Source of the DNA: a virus
IMG/VR virus record: IMGVR_UViG_3300010885_014887
Span: 1-64,000 of that record
Reading direction: 5' to 3' (one strand)
Length of the DNA stretch: 64,000 nt
The notes beneath the pieces are model-generated. The model was not told where the DNA came from. It made no database searches and saw only the letters and a program-made list of their open reading frames with translations. Below, piece by piece: positions 23,801 to 30,128 of this stretch (position 1 is its first letter; each line of letters opens with the position of its first letter). The translations under genes and the position numbers were made by a program.

Positions 23801-25598
23801 ATTTTCTGGAAACTTTAAGAAATATAGTAAAATGATAACAGAAAATATTGCTGTAGTATCAGGACAATCAATTTATAGTCTTGCTAACGTACCTGCGGTA
23901 AAAGGACCAATATCAGCAAGTGTATTTGTCGCAGTTGACGATGAGTATTTAATTGCTCCTAACTATAAAAATTATATCTATTCTAGTTCCTCATTAGAAA
24001 TTGACGACAATAGATATCAACCATTTTCGTTAACCCAATCTAATATTAATGTTTATCGAAACGGTATAAAGTTAGTTTCATCAACAGATTATGTATTAAA
24101 TCCAGCAACTAACATAATATCAATTACATCGAGTGCAAATGCCATTAATGGTGACGAAATTACTGTAGAAATACTTAAAACTTATGATTATCAGATAATA
24201 GGTAATCAATTGTTTATTTCTTATGATCTAACAGGTAAAAATACTATTAAAATAACTACTTTTACAAATCATGACATTGTTAAAATGAAGAGAGTTAGCA
24301 AAGGATTTAGTTTTGCTACTGGATTTAATCTACTTGGATTTGATATTTTTAGTGTACCATTTACAACTAATAACAGTGGTATTTTTGACTTACCAAATAC
24401 ATTATCTAATACTAGTGGCATATTTGTAGTATTAAGCCATAAAATATTAGAACAAAATATTGATTATGTAATACTTGATAATAGGAAGCAAATTAAAGTT
24501 ATATTACCTCTTATGTTAGATAGTAGTGATTACATTGAAATTATTACTACAAATAGTCAAACAGTACGTCCTAGTTTTGGATTTAATATATTTAAAGATA
24601 TGTTAAATCGTGTATCATACAAGGTATTAGATAAAACTAAAATTACTAAACTTGCTAAAGAATTAACTGTTTATGATACTGAAATTATTGTAACTGATGG
24701 GTCAGTACTAACTTCTGTCCTTAACAATCAAACCAAAGGATCTAGAATTCCTGGAGTCATTGAGATCAACGGAGAGCGGATTGAATACTTTGTAAAGAAT
24801 GGTAATATCATTAGTCAATTAAGAAGAGCTACTTTAGGTACTAGTATTAATAGCATTGTCCCTGTAGGTACCCAAGTTTTTGACATCGGATCTAAGTTAA
24901 ATATTCCATATTCTGATTCAGAATCTAAAAGAACAGCATATGGTGATCACGTAATACCAACTGATCCGACATCTCCATTAAAACAAGTTTTTGATTTAGA
25001 TTTTATTCCAAGAGTAACTACATTACCTAGTCCGTATTTTTATAACGATACCTTAGATATAAATGGAACTTGGTATAGAAAAACTACAATTTCAACATCT
25101 GCAACACCTGCAGGTACTTTTATTATAGGTAGAATTTATGTTATTGACTTTAAAGGAACTACTAACTTTAAAGCATTTGGAGCATCTGAAAATAAAATAG
25201 GAATTAAATTTAAAGCAACAAGTGTAGGATCTGGTTCTGGAAAAGCATTACTAGTCACTTACCCAAGTATTCCTGCAAATTTTGGACAATGCGATGGAAT
25301 TGAAGTATATGTTGGTGGGCGCCGATTAAACAAATCTCCTATGTCAATATATGATCAAACTATGGGACAAGATAGTTATAATGGTGTATCTGATAAGCAG
25401 ATTGAAGCAGAATTTTCAGTTGATGGTATTAGCAAGTCAGTAAGACTAACAGTGGCTCCAGCAGCAGGAGAACGGGTTGTAATCATATCAAAATTAGGCA
25501 AGATATGGCAGAAATATGATGAAAAGATTCCGTTAATTTTTAGTAATACTCCAGTTGCTAAGTTCCTAAACACAAGAGAGGTAGATTTACCTAAATAA
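11862..25598 (+). CDS. gp7: Giant gp7-like baseplate wedge protein, 4578 residues
   Basis: The reading frame is unbroken for 13.7 kb. The start (SQIKRQTARHLPNFFRTD, KFLGGTLDPLTQPG, then WDPHIDWDKFVNYKEYYWLP) matches the opening of marine T4-like gp7-type proteins, and the gene follows gp6. Visible modules in order: three W-x-x-x-x-x-Y-x-x-x-D-x-V-x-Y carbohydrate-binding-like repeats near residues 1415, 1510 and 1776; five or more FG-GAP/propeller-type repeats between about 2190 and 2620 (KFGTSIDVTDDG, KFGNKVKIANDG, YFGYSVAITKN, RFGTKLSINP, KFGSSISVTDN); Gly-rich GxGYxxxP repeats near 3030-3120 and 3416-3476 (GGGGSGAKASA); and a small GSGSG module near 4416-4468 that recurs in the fibre protein downstream. 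Cyanophage gp7 is already long; this is longer still. Ligand binding is inferred. Confidence 0.78.
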   Translation: MAQNNQDEFPLTTGLESQIKRQTARHLPNFFRTDPNKKFLGGTLDPLTQPGKLTRINSYIGRKDIPNYEFTDNYIEEDTTARQSYQLEPSFVHDDIVTGNVEWYADYNDYINSLKYFGVFTGNHSNLNKSEAYSWDPHIDWDKFVNYKEYYWLPNGPDPITVYGEKETIVSQYTVTSRKDDDNVAYIFSPDGLSVNPLLTLYRGQTYNFTIDAKGAPFCIKTKPEVGPSYFYNTGVNLQSVESGKLIFTVPLEAPSLLFYMNSKDANTVGIIEIKDIVEATHLDVEASIIGMKTVSIMKTDVNPSGTELINGLKLKFSGNVLPEKYATGYWYVEGVGSKIKLINSTDLDSPLTYGNTVEAPFDAQPFDSYPWETAENYSGTKDYILINRASKDRNNWSRNNRWFHINVINTTSAANNRVSLFAQSQRAIRPIIEFASDIKLFNNGWIAKQDVDLIDTITTDVFSTIEGKIEYWIDEEKVYPGYRILFTADTDTTVVGRIFQVVNIFNANENKNQLSLQSVSDSEPLDGEVVYARKGSVNKGNSYYYQDGVWSKSQIKNALNQTPLFDLFDESYNSYSDKINYPFSTFSGNKIFSYAIGTGKSDTELGFSLAYRAIDNVGDIEFSFDLQKESWIYQENNIITSVNSYEGFFRKLNDNNTFSYSNGWVRTYKNLEQPVVRVLKVTKVTDLIPIDVYNESANLTDLSVRVYVAKTDGVLKKVEPSTISFEKINGFYYIKFASSLEIGNRVVYKVKSTSNKNARGYYEIPHNWQNNPLNETVDSFTFGEVIDHVSTIIDNILPFSGNFPGISNLASLGSISHYGQRFLQHAGSMPLATFVLTDKHANIIKSLRYTAKKYTSFKKEFVRLATNTGVDGTPAEIVDSILNGYTTAKSFDQSAFFYSDMAASGAASVRNYTVNDPRLPVFVIDKIFTPMTSDKRQILIYVNDDQLLYGIDYEFETVDAFVRILSPLKIGDKILIKDYINTDGRSYIPFTPSKLGLFPSYVPRIYVDDTYVTPTKVIQGHDGSITVAYNDYRDDVILELEKRIFNSRKVNYDPLMFNIDDVMGGYYRKTDFSNGEVNNLLLNDFLRWNSVADLNLNSNDYYVEENSFTYNYNSSLTPNSNESLYGYWRGIYKYFYDTDRPHTCPWEMQGFTIKPKWWDSVYGEAPYTSENRIMWDNIEKGLIADPAYLRINLRYTRSGLKNYIPVNADGDLLSPLDSSLAQAFSLITARNDYSFSDQAPVETAWRRSSEFPYSVISTMCLLRGSEFIGKMWDRFTIKRNIAGQIYSTKTGLKIQPSKLTFPNQTDPTNPNDPTALVTVTSGLVNFIEEYLFDAKYTNTDVYKDNIKSLDSKLSYRIGGFTSKEQISVLLDSRSPNATGTIFLPNENYKIFYNKSSPVDTITYSGVVIEKVGTSYPLWVSGYRYRANDHVTFQSEIYRCLSTHVSNNSLVLDSIAKFNQDSQYWIKSTTQRIGYKVRGYDSEKNYFEIFGYRKNNNDPVMNVGGISESYVQWETNRYYNKDQIVKTNDNTFYKAKYSHTASTSNFNTDLSKWTLLAKLPIVGGTSAIRRTQFGDNPIKINYGTILSTVQEVVDFLVGYQRRLEYWGFSFDEYSKELDVPLTWVTSAKEFMFWTLQNWAAGSVITLSPASNKISFSPLVKGSIDNTDTDFYDYSIFKADGAPLKADLTDIYREGSGFVIKPSDQTNDGIFHIRTNLVYKEHVILFDNRSIFNDVLYDKVPGYRQGRLKILGYKTMDWDGSYVSPGFMYDDAKIKDWQPNTDYMIGDVVKFKSYYFSALVNVLGKVEFSYMDGNWKQLESAPVAGLIPNFDYKTEQFRDFYSLDASNFDSNQEALARHLIGYQPRQYLANIINDEVSQYKFYQGFIKEKGTLNSITKLFDVLRASGFGNIDIKEEWAFKVGEFGATDAYSEIEFALDEEKFLHNPQNINLTENPLDFSDLSIYNITSNDISIKPSSYNSKPFNTVKIDTTENNYGLFKYQVAGYVRDEDVDHVVINESALLNYDTTLFKEKDKIWLGYTSNNDWNVYEYLNTNITITGWTASDNIISLECNIAPDVSVDDIIVLSNLDALDGSYKVQSVYNNIIDIYTFNSTIFTIQDNITSGIVHLMKSSRFASLSAVSANRYNTKNILGDTIWVDTDKDGNWLVLENQSAFTKSEVPARYQIANQLYGHEVKLSADNKWMFVTCLNYKSGIIVVYNRASNTDTWTFVQPIVFPDTYFSDSNSDSKFGTSIDVTDDGSVVVVGCTDVSNLTYDSSYYNTYGIYFGVDIGPPSNRVNQGAAVVYVYNSTTKVYELDAVIGSYVQTDNEKFGNKVKIANDGTNLWLFVSSKNYNNDSGRVQIFRKTNGFWRANAQTTLGSSGSTGDMRGYDIDCTNSATKVVISAPYASNGISKSGEVLVYERVGNTFNLIAQINSSTLVSAVVNDVTTNTYLDDNDYFGYSVAITKNYLFVSAPGHDTYGSNVGAVYKFSLTTNTTFNKTYKLSQLILPPIVNTNERFGTKLSINPLNTVLAISAIGGNSIVQTTFDGYSERISSATYELNPDSIKITGTTYDGNSTSFYDNALYTGAVYVYNKFDENYIYGDRLIPVEFLESDDKFGSSISVTDNSIIVGTPSRLVGNERRGTVFVFDYNKLSWNIKNSQNSLVDISKFKKAFIYNSKQNTLIESLDFYDPLKGRIPSIADQELKYQTYYDPAVYQYGVDTEVSVDESMPWTDEHVGELWWDLSKVKFTWYEQGDSTFRNNNWGRIFTGCTIDIYEWVETTYLPSKWAELADTETGVALGISGIPKDIDNFTWSSKFKYDSISGTKTTLYYYWVKNKNIVPNISSRYLSCADVARLILDPKSQGYQYVCITSENTLSLTNIANKLIDTDISLNLQFYEVENTDLLVHREYALIAKDDKNAIIPPSIETKWFDSLIGSNIKGQSLPDMKLNKKQRYGNLNSPRQSWFINRFEALKQLFEYTNTVLRTVSTPIVDEINFEKLNKNDPIPTLMSGTIDKIIDVHYELKFIGTVKLKTAKLSIQVINGKLTNIFIDNPGYGYGCNKVYAHDIFGAPTSWYGPEVDINGTGKGAKVQTVINAQGKVIEALIIKAGEQYDKNDTTLIVRDFTVLINNDEESNNSWSMYRWKSLTNEWVKFKTQSFDVTRYWKKKDWYLNGYGLDSDIIYQIDRTVDLNGLPSNVGDIVKINNIGYENWLLLERIQVTNDPDFTKDYRVVGKENGTIEFSDKLYNLYKDLGFDTKNSYDLGFYDQSVSEELRIILETLRDNIFINSLREEYIKIFFNSVYYVLSEQLYTDWCFKTSFLKINHSVGSLKQRKTFQSDEVASYESFLEEAKPYKTKVREWVTSYDSLDTSDNVITDFDLPSYYNVNNKLIERTRISSDNVELYPWKNWFDNYKYQITDIVLTDSGSNYVNTPMVIISGGGGSGAKASAYLANGKVYRIAIDDPGKGYTSVPTIFISGDNGNSSPTRAKAHAKIGKTLVRTNSIGMKFDRISFGKEIKNFRYTDSFKGTGTQKTFKLTFAPEIEKHKFTILINDIEYYGSQYEISIVESKHDSYTTFDGYIIFAIAPISESKITVTYDKNIDLYSAIDRIDYAYNPTAGQFGINYIYNPVTKEYEKDFSQLMTGIDYSGVTVTSIDFEIAGGWDVLDWDISAWDGIITSNDDQVEVVTGNPPNRVYTLQYIPLVGEQINVYLTYAGTTETTDNVRLNYNFQGNGTDNTLTIPSTITLHTNDLLTFRKSTSDGSILITDRSLIDSTITGGDFSVHSSAYGIASEDLIIDGDGFVTSDTGHGPEELVSGQVFDTLSVKVYHTPSSGGPNVYVYNYTGNGINNVFNIDQLPATNKSLIAIVDNVSVEFSIDFMDKTVTLVNTPDNNSRIVLAVFDTAGYDILDKLLTIGDGNTQDFLTAAYYSKDNITVYVTVDGIEVGADIKSSDNTYEVVGNVVVTLNEKPAIDSVIQIIVFSGNFKKYSKMITENIAVVSGQSIYSLANVPAVKGPISASVFVAVDDEYLIAPNYKNYIYSSSSLEIDDNRYQPFSLTQSNINVYRNGIKLVSSTDYVLNPATNIISITSSANAINGDEITVEILKTYDYQIIGNQLFISYDLTGKNTIKITTFTNHDIVKMKRVSKGFSFATGFNLLGFDIFSVPFTTNNSGIFDLPNTLSNTSGIFVVLSHKILEQNIDYVILDNRKQIKVILPLMLDSSDYIEIITTNSQTVRPSFGFNIFKDMLNRVSYKVLDKTKITKLAKELTVYDTEIIVTDGSVLTSVLNNQTKGSRIPGVIEINGERIEYFVKNGNIISQLRRATLGTSINSIVPVGTQVFDIGSKLNIPYSDSESKRTAYGDHVIPTDPTSPLKQVFDLDFIPRVTTLPSPYFYNDTLDINGTWYRKTTISTSATPAGTFIIGRIYVIDFKGTTNFKAFGASENKIGIKFKATSVGSGSGKALLVTYPSIPANFGQCDGIEVYVGGRRLNKSPMSIYDQTMGQDSYNGVSDKQIEAEFSVDGISKSVRLTVAPAAGERVVIISKLGKIWQKYDEKIPLIFSNTPVAKFLNTREVDLPK

Positions 25599-25601
25599 AT
25601 A
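25594..25601 (+). promoter_or_regulatory. T4-type late promoter overlapping the gp7 stop codon
   Basis: AATAAATA spans the TAA stop of the giant gene and lies 14 bases before the next ATG (25616), with AAGAGAG as ribosome site between them. Confidence 0.5.
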
Positions 25602-25615
25602 AGAGAGTGACAATC

Positions 25616-26284
25616 ATGCAGACAAAAGATAGTAAACCTAAAGAAACTAAGGATCAGGATAAAGATATGAAGACACAGCCTAATGAAACGGGACCTTTCC
25701 ATATAGAGGGACATATTAAAATATTTGACCCAGAGTCAGGTCATGTCTATATCAATAAACGTAATGCTATCCATTATGAAAATATGAGTTTAGCATTAGC
25801 ACAGAGTCTTGCTAATAGTGGACAAGGTACTATCTATCAGATGGCATTTGGTAATGGGGGAACAATTGTTGATCCTACGGGAATCATTACTTACTTAACT
25901 CCAAATAGTGTTGGCACCAACAGTACTCTTTATAATCAAACATATAAGAAAGTAGTAGATGATCGAAGTGTATCTAATACTGATCCTACTCGTAATAAGA
26001 TAGAATGGGAACATCTTACAGGTACTACTTATACTGATATTAAGGTATCTTGTTTGTTAGATTACGGTGAACCATCCGGGCAGGAAGCATTTGACAATGG
26101 CGATAATAGCGGAGACTATGTTTTTGACGAATTAGGTCTCAAAGGATTTGACCCAACTGCAACCGATAACGAAGGAAAATTATTAACTCACGTAATGTTC
26201 CATCCTGTACAAAAAAGTTTAAACAGATTAATACAAATAGATTATACAGTTCGCATTCAGAGCTTATCGGGGTTTAATGGATAA
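25616..26284 (+). CDS. Conserved virion structural protein, possible baseplate wedge (gp8 position)
   Basis: 222 residues from the ATG at 25616, which has AAGAGAG at a suitable distance; a GTG nine bases upstream is less likely. The first 30 residues are a Lys/Asp/Glu-rich disordered tail. The folded part opens with GHIKIFDPESGHVYINKRNA and IHYENMSLALAQSLA, followed by MAFGNGGTIVDPTG and ITYLTPN, a pattern seen in a protein found near the baseplate genes of marine T4-like phages. It takes the place where gp8 is expected, but no gp8 motif is visible, so only a structural role is claimed. It overlaps the next start by one base. Confidence 0.6.
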   Translation: MQTKDSKPKETKDQDKDMKTQPNETGPFHIEGHIKIFDPESGHVYINKRNAIHYENMSLALAQSLANSGQGTIYQMAFGNGGTIVDPTGIITYLTPNSVGTNSTLYNQTYKKVVDDRSVSNTDPTRNKIEWEHLTGTTYTDIKVSCLLDYGEPSGQEAFDNGDNSGDYVFDELGLKGFDPTATDNEGKLLTHVMFHPVQKSLNRLIQIDYTVRIQSLSGFNG

Positions 26285-28647
26285 TGGCTTACTTTGTCAA
26301 ATACACAGATCAGATTCAAAATAATGTGCCTATCGAAATTCTCGATAACACTACTAATACTAGTACAAGTTTAGGATTTCCAGGTAGAAATCAAAAAGGG
26401 TATGCTAGTGTAATTGCTGAAAATTTCCTACATTTACTGGAAAACTTTGCAGCATCTACTCCGCCTAATCTAACACCTGGAATGTCTGGACAAGCAGTTA
26501 CTGGGCAGCTTTGGTACGACACCACTGACGGTGTTGAGGAATTAAAAGTTTATGATGGATCTTCTTGGAAATCCTCTGGTTCATTAAAAAAAGCATCTAG
26601 TGAACCTACTGTTAGTAACAGTGTAATTGGAGATTTGTGGGTTGATACTTCTAATCAACAGTTGTACCTTTTTAATGGTGGTAAATGGATATTAGTAGGT
26701 CCTACATTTAGTAGTGGTCTCTTAACTGGATCTAAACCTGAAGCAATTGATGATGCTACAACAGCACAAATAACTCATGTGACTTTATTAAATTATGTTA
26801 ATGATTCTGTAGTTACAATAGCAAGCAATAGTACTTTTACTCCAAAATCTGGTATTTCTGGATTCTCTATACTTAAACCTGGAATAAATTTAAATTCTGA
26901 TTCTTCGTACAAGTATTGGGGTACAAGTGAGAAAGCTGAAAATCTAGTTGATGGTACTAGTGTTTTTCCTGCTAGTAGTTTTCTTAGAAAAGATAATAAT
27001 AATGTTACAACACAATCTTTTACAATTGCCAATAATTCCGGATTACTTATTGGTGATAATTCTTCACTACAACTTAACATAGACAATAACAGAGGTGTTT
27101 TATATTATTCTAGAACACAATCAAAATTAGATTTTAGAGTTAATTATGATCCAACAAAGTCTACAGGAACTACATTAATAAGTTTAGATTCTGAATTTGG
27201 TCGCGTTGGAATCGGTATTGACAATACATCACCTACAGCATCTTTATCAGTTAAGGGAACTAGTAATTTTACCGAAACAATGAGAATTGTTTCTACAGAA
27301 GATACTACTGATGCTTCTAGTGGTGCATTAATAGTAAGTGGTGGAGTTGTTTTTAGTAAAACGTTACGTGTTAATGATACAATTAATGCATACGGAGAAA
27401 TAATTACTACTTCTATAGTTCCAAGAACAACTGCTATAACCGAAACGGGGTATACTGTTGGATCATTAGATTTTGTATTTGCTGGGATGTATGCTAATAG
27501 ATTTCATGGAAATTTAACAGGAAATGTTATAGGAAATGTTACAGGAAATATTACAGGAAAATCAACAGGACTAACTAGTCTTACAAAGTTTACAATGACA
27601 GGTGATATACGAAGTGGTGGATTCAGTTTTGATGGATCCTCATCTCTTGTACAGGCTGGATCGTTTACAAGGAATCAAGAGTATAAAATTGCAACTCTAG
27701 GTGATACTAACTGGAATGCAATTGCTGGTACAAGCGGAGCAACATATATTGTTGGAATGGTTATTACAGCAACCATTCCTGGAGCAATTACTAGTAATCC
27801 AGGTACAGCATGGACTTCACAGATTTGCAATTTTACTACTACAGTAGATTCAGATTTTGTTAATAATAAATCTTCTCTTACAACTACTTTATATGATACT
27901 GATGAAATATTGATAAACAGACCTGAAATTCCTGGTAAAGGTGTTAAGGGATTATATAAGACTACTAAAGCAAATCTTCTTACTAACCTACCATTTGTTC
28001 CGGTTGGATCAATTTTTCCGTTTGCCGGAAAAACAATTCCAAAAGGATATTTACTATGCGATGGAAGTGAAAAATTAATAGGTGTATATAGTGATCTTTT
28101 CGATCTCATCAAATATACATACACTCCGGATACTGCTAGTTTAGTTGGTAAGGGTACATTTAAACTTCCTGATTTAAGAGGTAGATTCCCCTTAGGTTTA
28201 GATAATATGGACAACGGCGATACAGTTCCAGATAAAAACGAACAAATAGTAAATGCAGGCTCGTTCATTACTGGTCAAATATATAAAATTCACTTTTTAG
28301 GTAATCCTGGTACTCTTACTGACTTCGTGTCACTAGGTGCTAGTAGAAGTGAAATTAATATCGTATTCACAGCAACAGGACCGGGTAGTGGATCAGGGAC
28401 TGCTTCATTAACTAGTACAAGTTATATCGATAGCGGCGGCGGCGCAGCAAATAGAGTAACTGCTGATACGGCTAAAAATCTAGGTCAAGGTGCCGGAGCA
28501 GAAATCTTAAGACCTGCTGTAAATGGTATCATTGGATATAGTGGATCTAAAGGTGATATTGATTCTAGATCAATAATGAATCCATATTTGGCCATTAATT
28601 ATATAATCTATGCTGGAATAACTACAGCAGACGGAGCAACACAATGA
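26284..28647 (+). CDS. Tail fibre / short-tail-fibre-like protein with collar domain
   Basis: 787 residues. Residues 1-150 hold a domain shared with the next two proteins: IAENFLHLLENFA, GQLWYDT, GDLWVDTSNQQLYLFNGGKW. The middle contains fibre-type strands and a GNxTG tandem repeat (27508-27567). Residues about 573-645 form a phage tail-collar domain (GKTIPKGYLLCDGS, then FKLPDLRGRFPLGLDNM) as in T4 gp12. The collar resumes at GGAANRV and ends with NPYLAINYIIYAG. A module of about 50 residues (NAGSFITGQIYKIHF to TATGPGSGSGTASL) interrupts the collar, and a second copy lies near 457. The likely role is receptor contact or virion attachment. Confidence 0.78.
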   Translation: MAYFVKYTDQIQNNVPIEILDNTTNTSTSLGFPGRNQKGYASVIAENFLHLLENFAASTPPNLTPGMSGQAVTGQLWYDTTDGVEELKVYDGSSWKSSGSLKKASSEPTVSNSVIGDLWVDTSNQQLYLFNGGKWILVGPTFSSGLLTGSKPEAIDDATTAQITHVTLLNYVNDSVVTIASNSTFTPKSGISGFSILKPGINLNSDSSYKYWGTSEKAENLVDGTSVFPASSFLRKDNNNVTTQSFTIANNSGLLIGDNSSLQLNIDNNRGVLYYSRTQSKLDFRVNYDPTKSTGTTLISLDSEFGRVGIGIDNTSPTASLSVKGTSNFTETMRIVSTEDTTDASSGALIVSGGVVFSKTLRVNDTINAYGEIITTSIVPRTTAITETGYTVGSLDFVFAGMYANRFHGNLTGNVIGNVTGNITGKSTGLTSLTKFTMTGDIRSGGFSFDGSSSLVQAGSFTRNQEYKIATLGDTNWNAIAGTSGATYIVGMVITATIPGAITSNPGTAWTSQICNFTTTVDSDFVNNKSSLTTTLYDTDEILINRPEIPGKGVKGLYKTTKANLLTNLPFVPVGSIFPFAGKTIPKGYLLCDGSEKLIGVYSDLFDLIKYTYTPDTASLVGKGTFKLPDLRGRFPLGLDNMDNGDTVPDKNEQIVNAGSFITGQIYKIHFLGNPGTLTDFVSLGASRSEINIVFTATGPGSGSGTASLTSTSYIDSGGGAANRVTADTAKNLGQGAGAEILRPAVNGIIGYSGSKGDIDSRSIMNPYLAINYIIYAGITTADGATQ
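27508..27567 (+). repeat. Five tandem 12-base units coding for GNxT-type turns
   Basis: Units begin at 27508, 27520, 27532, 27544 and 27556, each close to GGAAATGTTACA, and encode Gly-Asn-x-Thr/Ile steps ending in GKST. Such short repeats are common in the shaft of phage fibres and can change number by slippage. Confidence 0.8.
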
Positions 28648-30086
28648 CCTATACTATTAATAAATCTAACGGAACAAAATTAGTTGATGTGCTTGATGGA
28701 ACGATTGATGAGACAACTAATCTTAAATTAATAGGAAAAAATGCTACTACATTTGGAGAAGCACTTAACGAAGATCTTGTTTTCCTCTTAGAGAATTTTT
28801 CTAATTCTATTCCTCCTAGTCGTCCATTAACTGGACAGATATGGTACAACACTGCGGATTCTAAACTACAAGTTTATTCAGGATTAACAGGCGGATGGAG
28901 GACAGCTGGATCTCCGATCGTAAGTCAGACACAGCCCGCTAGCCTTACTACTGGCGATCTTTGGATTAATAGTTTTGATAAACAACTTTATTTCTTTGAT
29001 GGAACTGCTTTAACTTTAGCTGGTCCTATATGGTCTGACAAGCAAGGAACAACTGGATTCGTTGCTGAAACATTATATGATGAATTTGGTAACTCTAAAC
29101 CAATTTTAAAACTTTGGGTTAACAATGTTAATTTAGGAATGTTTTCATCTGCTGAATTCGTACCTGTTCCTGCAATGACCGGTTATACTATAATAAGAAA
29201 AGGTTACACTTCTAATTCAGCGGTTTCGAGCACATTTGATCTTATAGCAATTGATTCTACATTATTAGGTGGTGTTGCGGCGTCTGGATATTTAAGGAGA
29301 GATAGTATCTCCAATGGTGCATCAACAATGACGGTGCCCCTTTATGTTGCAAATAATTCTGGTGTAACTGTTGGAACTACACAAAATGCTCAATTTAAAG
29401 TTAGTGGATATAATTTACAGATAGAAAATACTAGATCTAATGGTAATATATCTATTAGGACTACAAAAACATCTGGTACTGATATTATAACCGATAACAT
29501 TGTTATTAGTGCCTCAAATGGATTTGTAGGTATCAACAACTCGTTACCCAGTGTTCAACTCGATATTACTGGAAATATTAAAGCATCTGGTACTAGTGAA
29601 TTTATCGGAAATCTCTATGTCAATACTGACAAGTTTACAGTAGCATCATCGACTGGTAATACTGTAGTTGCTGGAACACTAAATGTAACAGGGTTGTCAA
29701 CATTGGGTTCAGCAAAGATTAGTAGCCTAACTAGCGGTCGTGTGTTATTAGCAGGGTCATCAGGATTAATACAAGATAATAGTAAATTAACATTTAATAA
29801 TTCTACTTCTACTTTAGCTGTTACTGGTAATTTAACTGTTAGTGGTAAAATTCTCACAAAGCCAATTGCACTTTCATTAATTGATAATGATATATTAGTA
29901 GGTACTGATGTGGTAGCAGGAACTATCACGATATTAAATCAACTTGCAAGTCCTAGCGACTATCTAGATACACAAAAAGCAATAATCCGCTACACTCATA
30001 TAAACTTCCTTACAAGTTCAGTTGATAATAGTTATAATAAGAGTTATACCCTAACAGGAGGAGTATGGACTTTGGATAGTCCATAG
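28644..30086 (+). CDS. Fibre-like structural protein, second of three paralogues
   Basis: 480 residues. The N-terminal domain repeats the pattern of its neighbours: LNEDLVFLLENFSN, LTGQIWYNTADSKLQVYSG, GDLWINSFDKQLYFFDG and a LAGP step. The remainder is Ser/Thr/Gly-rich with strand-turn repeats (FVGINNSLPSVQLDITGNI, AGTLNVTGLSTLGSA), typical of trimeric fibre shafts. Its last 60 residues are less repetitive and may form the tip. It starts inside the preceding stop by a four-base ATGA overlap and ends in a stem-loop (30064-30085). No collar or peptidase domain is visible, so its exact place in the tail is unknown. Confidence 0.68.
   Translation: MTYTINKSNGTKLVDVLDGTIDETTNLKLIGKNATTFGEALNEDLVFLLENFSNSIPPSRPLTGQIWYNTADSKLQVYSGLTGGWRTAGSPIVSQTQPASLTTGDLWINSFDKQLYFFDGTALTLAGPIWSDKQGTTGFVAETLYDEFGNSKPILKLWVNNVNLGMFSSAEFVPVPAMTGYTIIRKGYTSNSAVSSTFDLIAIDSTLLGGVAASGYLRRDSISNGASTMTVPLYVANNSGVTVGTTQNAQFKVSGYNLQIENTRSNGNISIRTTKTSGTDIITDNIVISASNGFVGINNSLPSVQLDITGNIKASGTSEFIGNLYVNTDKFTVASSTGNTVVAGTLNVTGLSTLGSAKISSLTSGRVLLAGSSGLIQDNSKLTFNNSTSTLAVTGNLTVSGKILTKPIALSLIDNDILVGTDVVAGTITILNQLASPSDYLDTQKAIIRYTHINFLTSSVDNSYNKSYTLTGGVWTLDSP
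30064..30085 (+). other. Perfect 8-bp stem-loop at the end of a fibre gene
   Basis: TATGGACT and AGTCCATA flank the six-base loop TTGGAT, covering the last codons and stop of the 480-residue protein. There is no U-run directly after it, so it is not a textbook terminator. It may stabilise the 3' end, slow ribosomes or mark a processing site before the late element at 30092. Confidence 0.55.
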
Positions 30087-30091
30087 TAATT

Positions 30092-30099
30092 GATAAATA
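30092..30099 (+). promoter_or_regulatory. T4-type late promoter before the third fibre gene
   Basis: GATAAATA (one mismatch to the late consensus) lies 29 bases before the ATG at 30129, with AGGAG at 30116-30120 in between. Confidence 0.5.
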
Positions 30100-30128
30100 T
30101 TTCATAAGTATGACCAGGAGCTATTAGT

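Noticed and set aside
27508-27567. Tandem repeats considered as a CRISPR array
   Set aside because: Units are 12 bases, contiguous, without spacers, and in frame within a fibre gene.
27675-28268. 197-residue open frame on the minus strand
   Set aside because: It lies antisense inside the collar/fibre gene, whose protein has recognisable domains; the antisense product has none.
30064-30085. Hairpin considered as an intrinsic terminator
   Set aside because: The 8-bp stem is perfect, but no U-run follows and the stem lies within coding sequence; kept only as a stem-loop.
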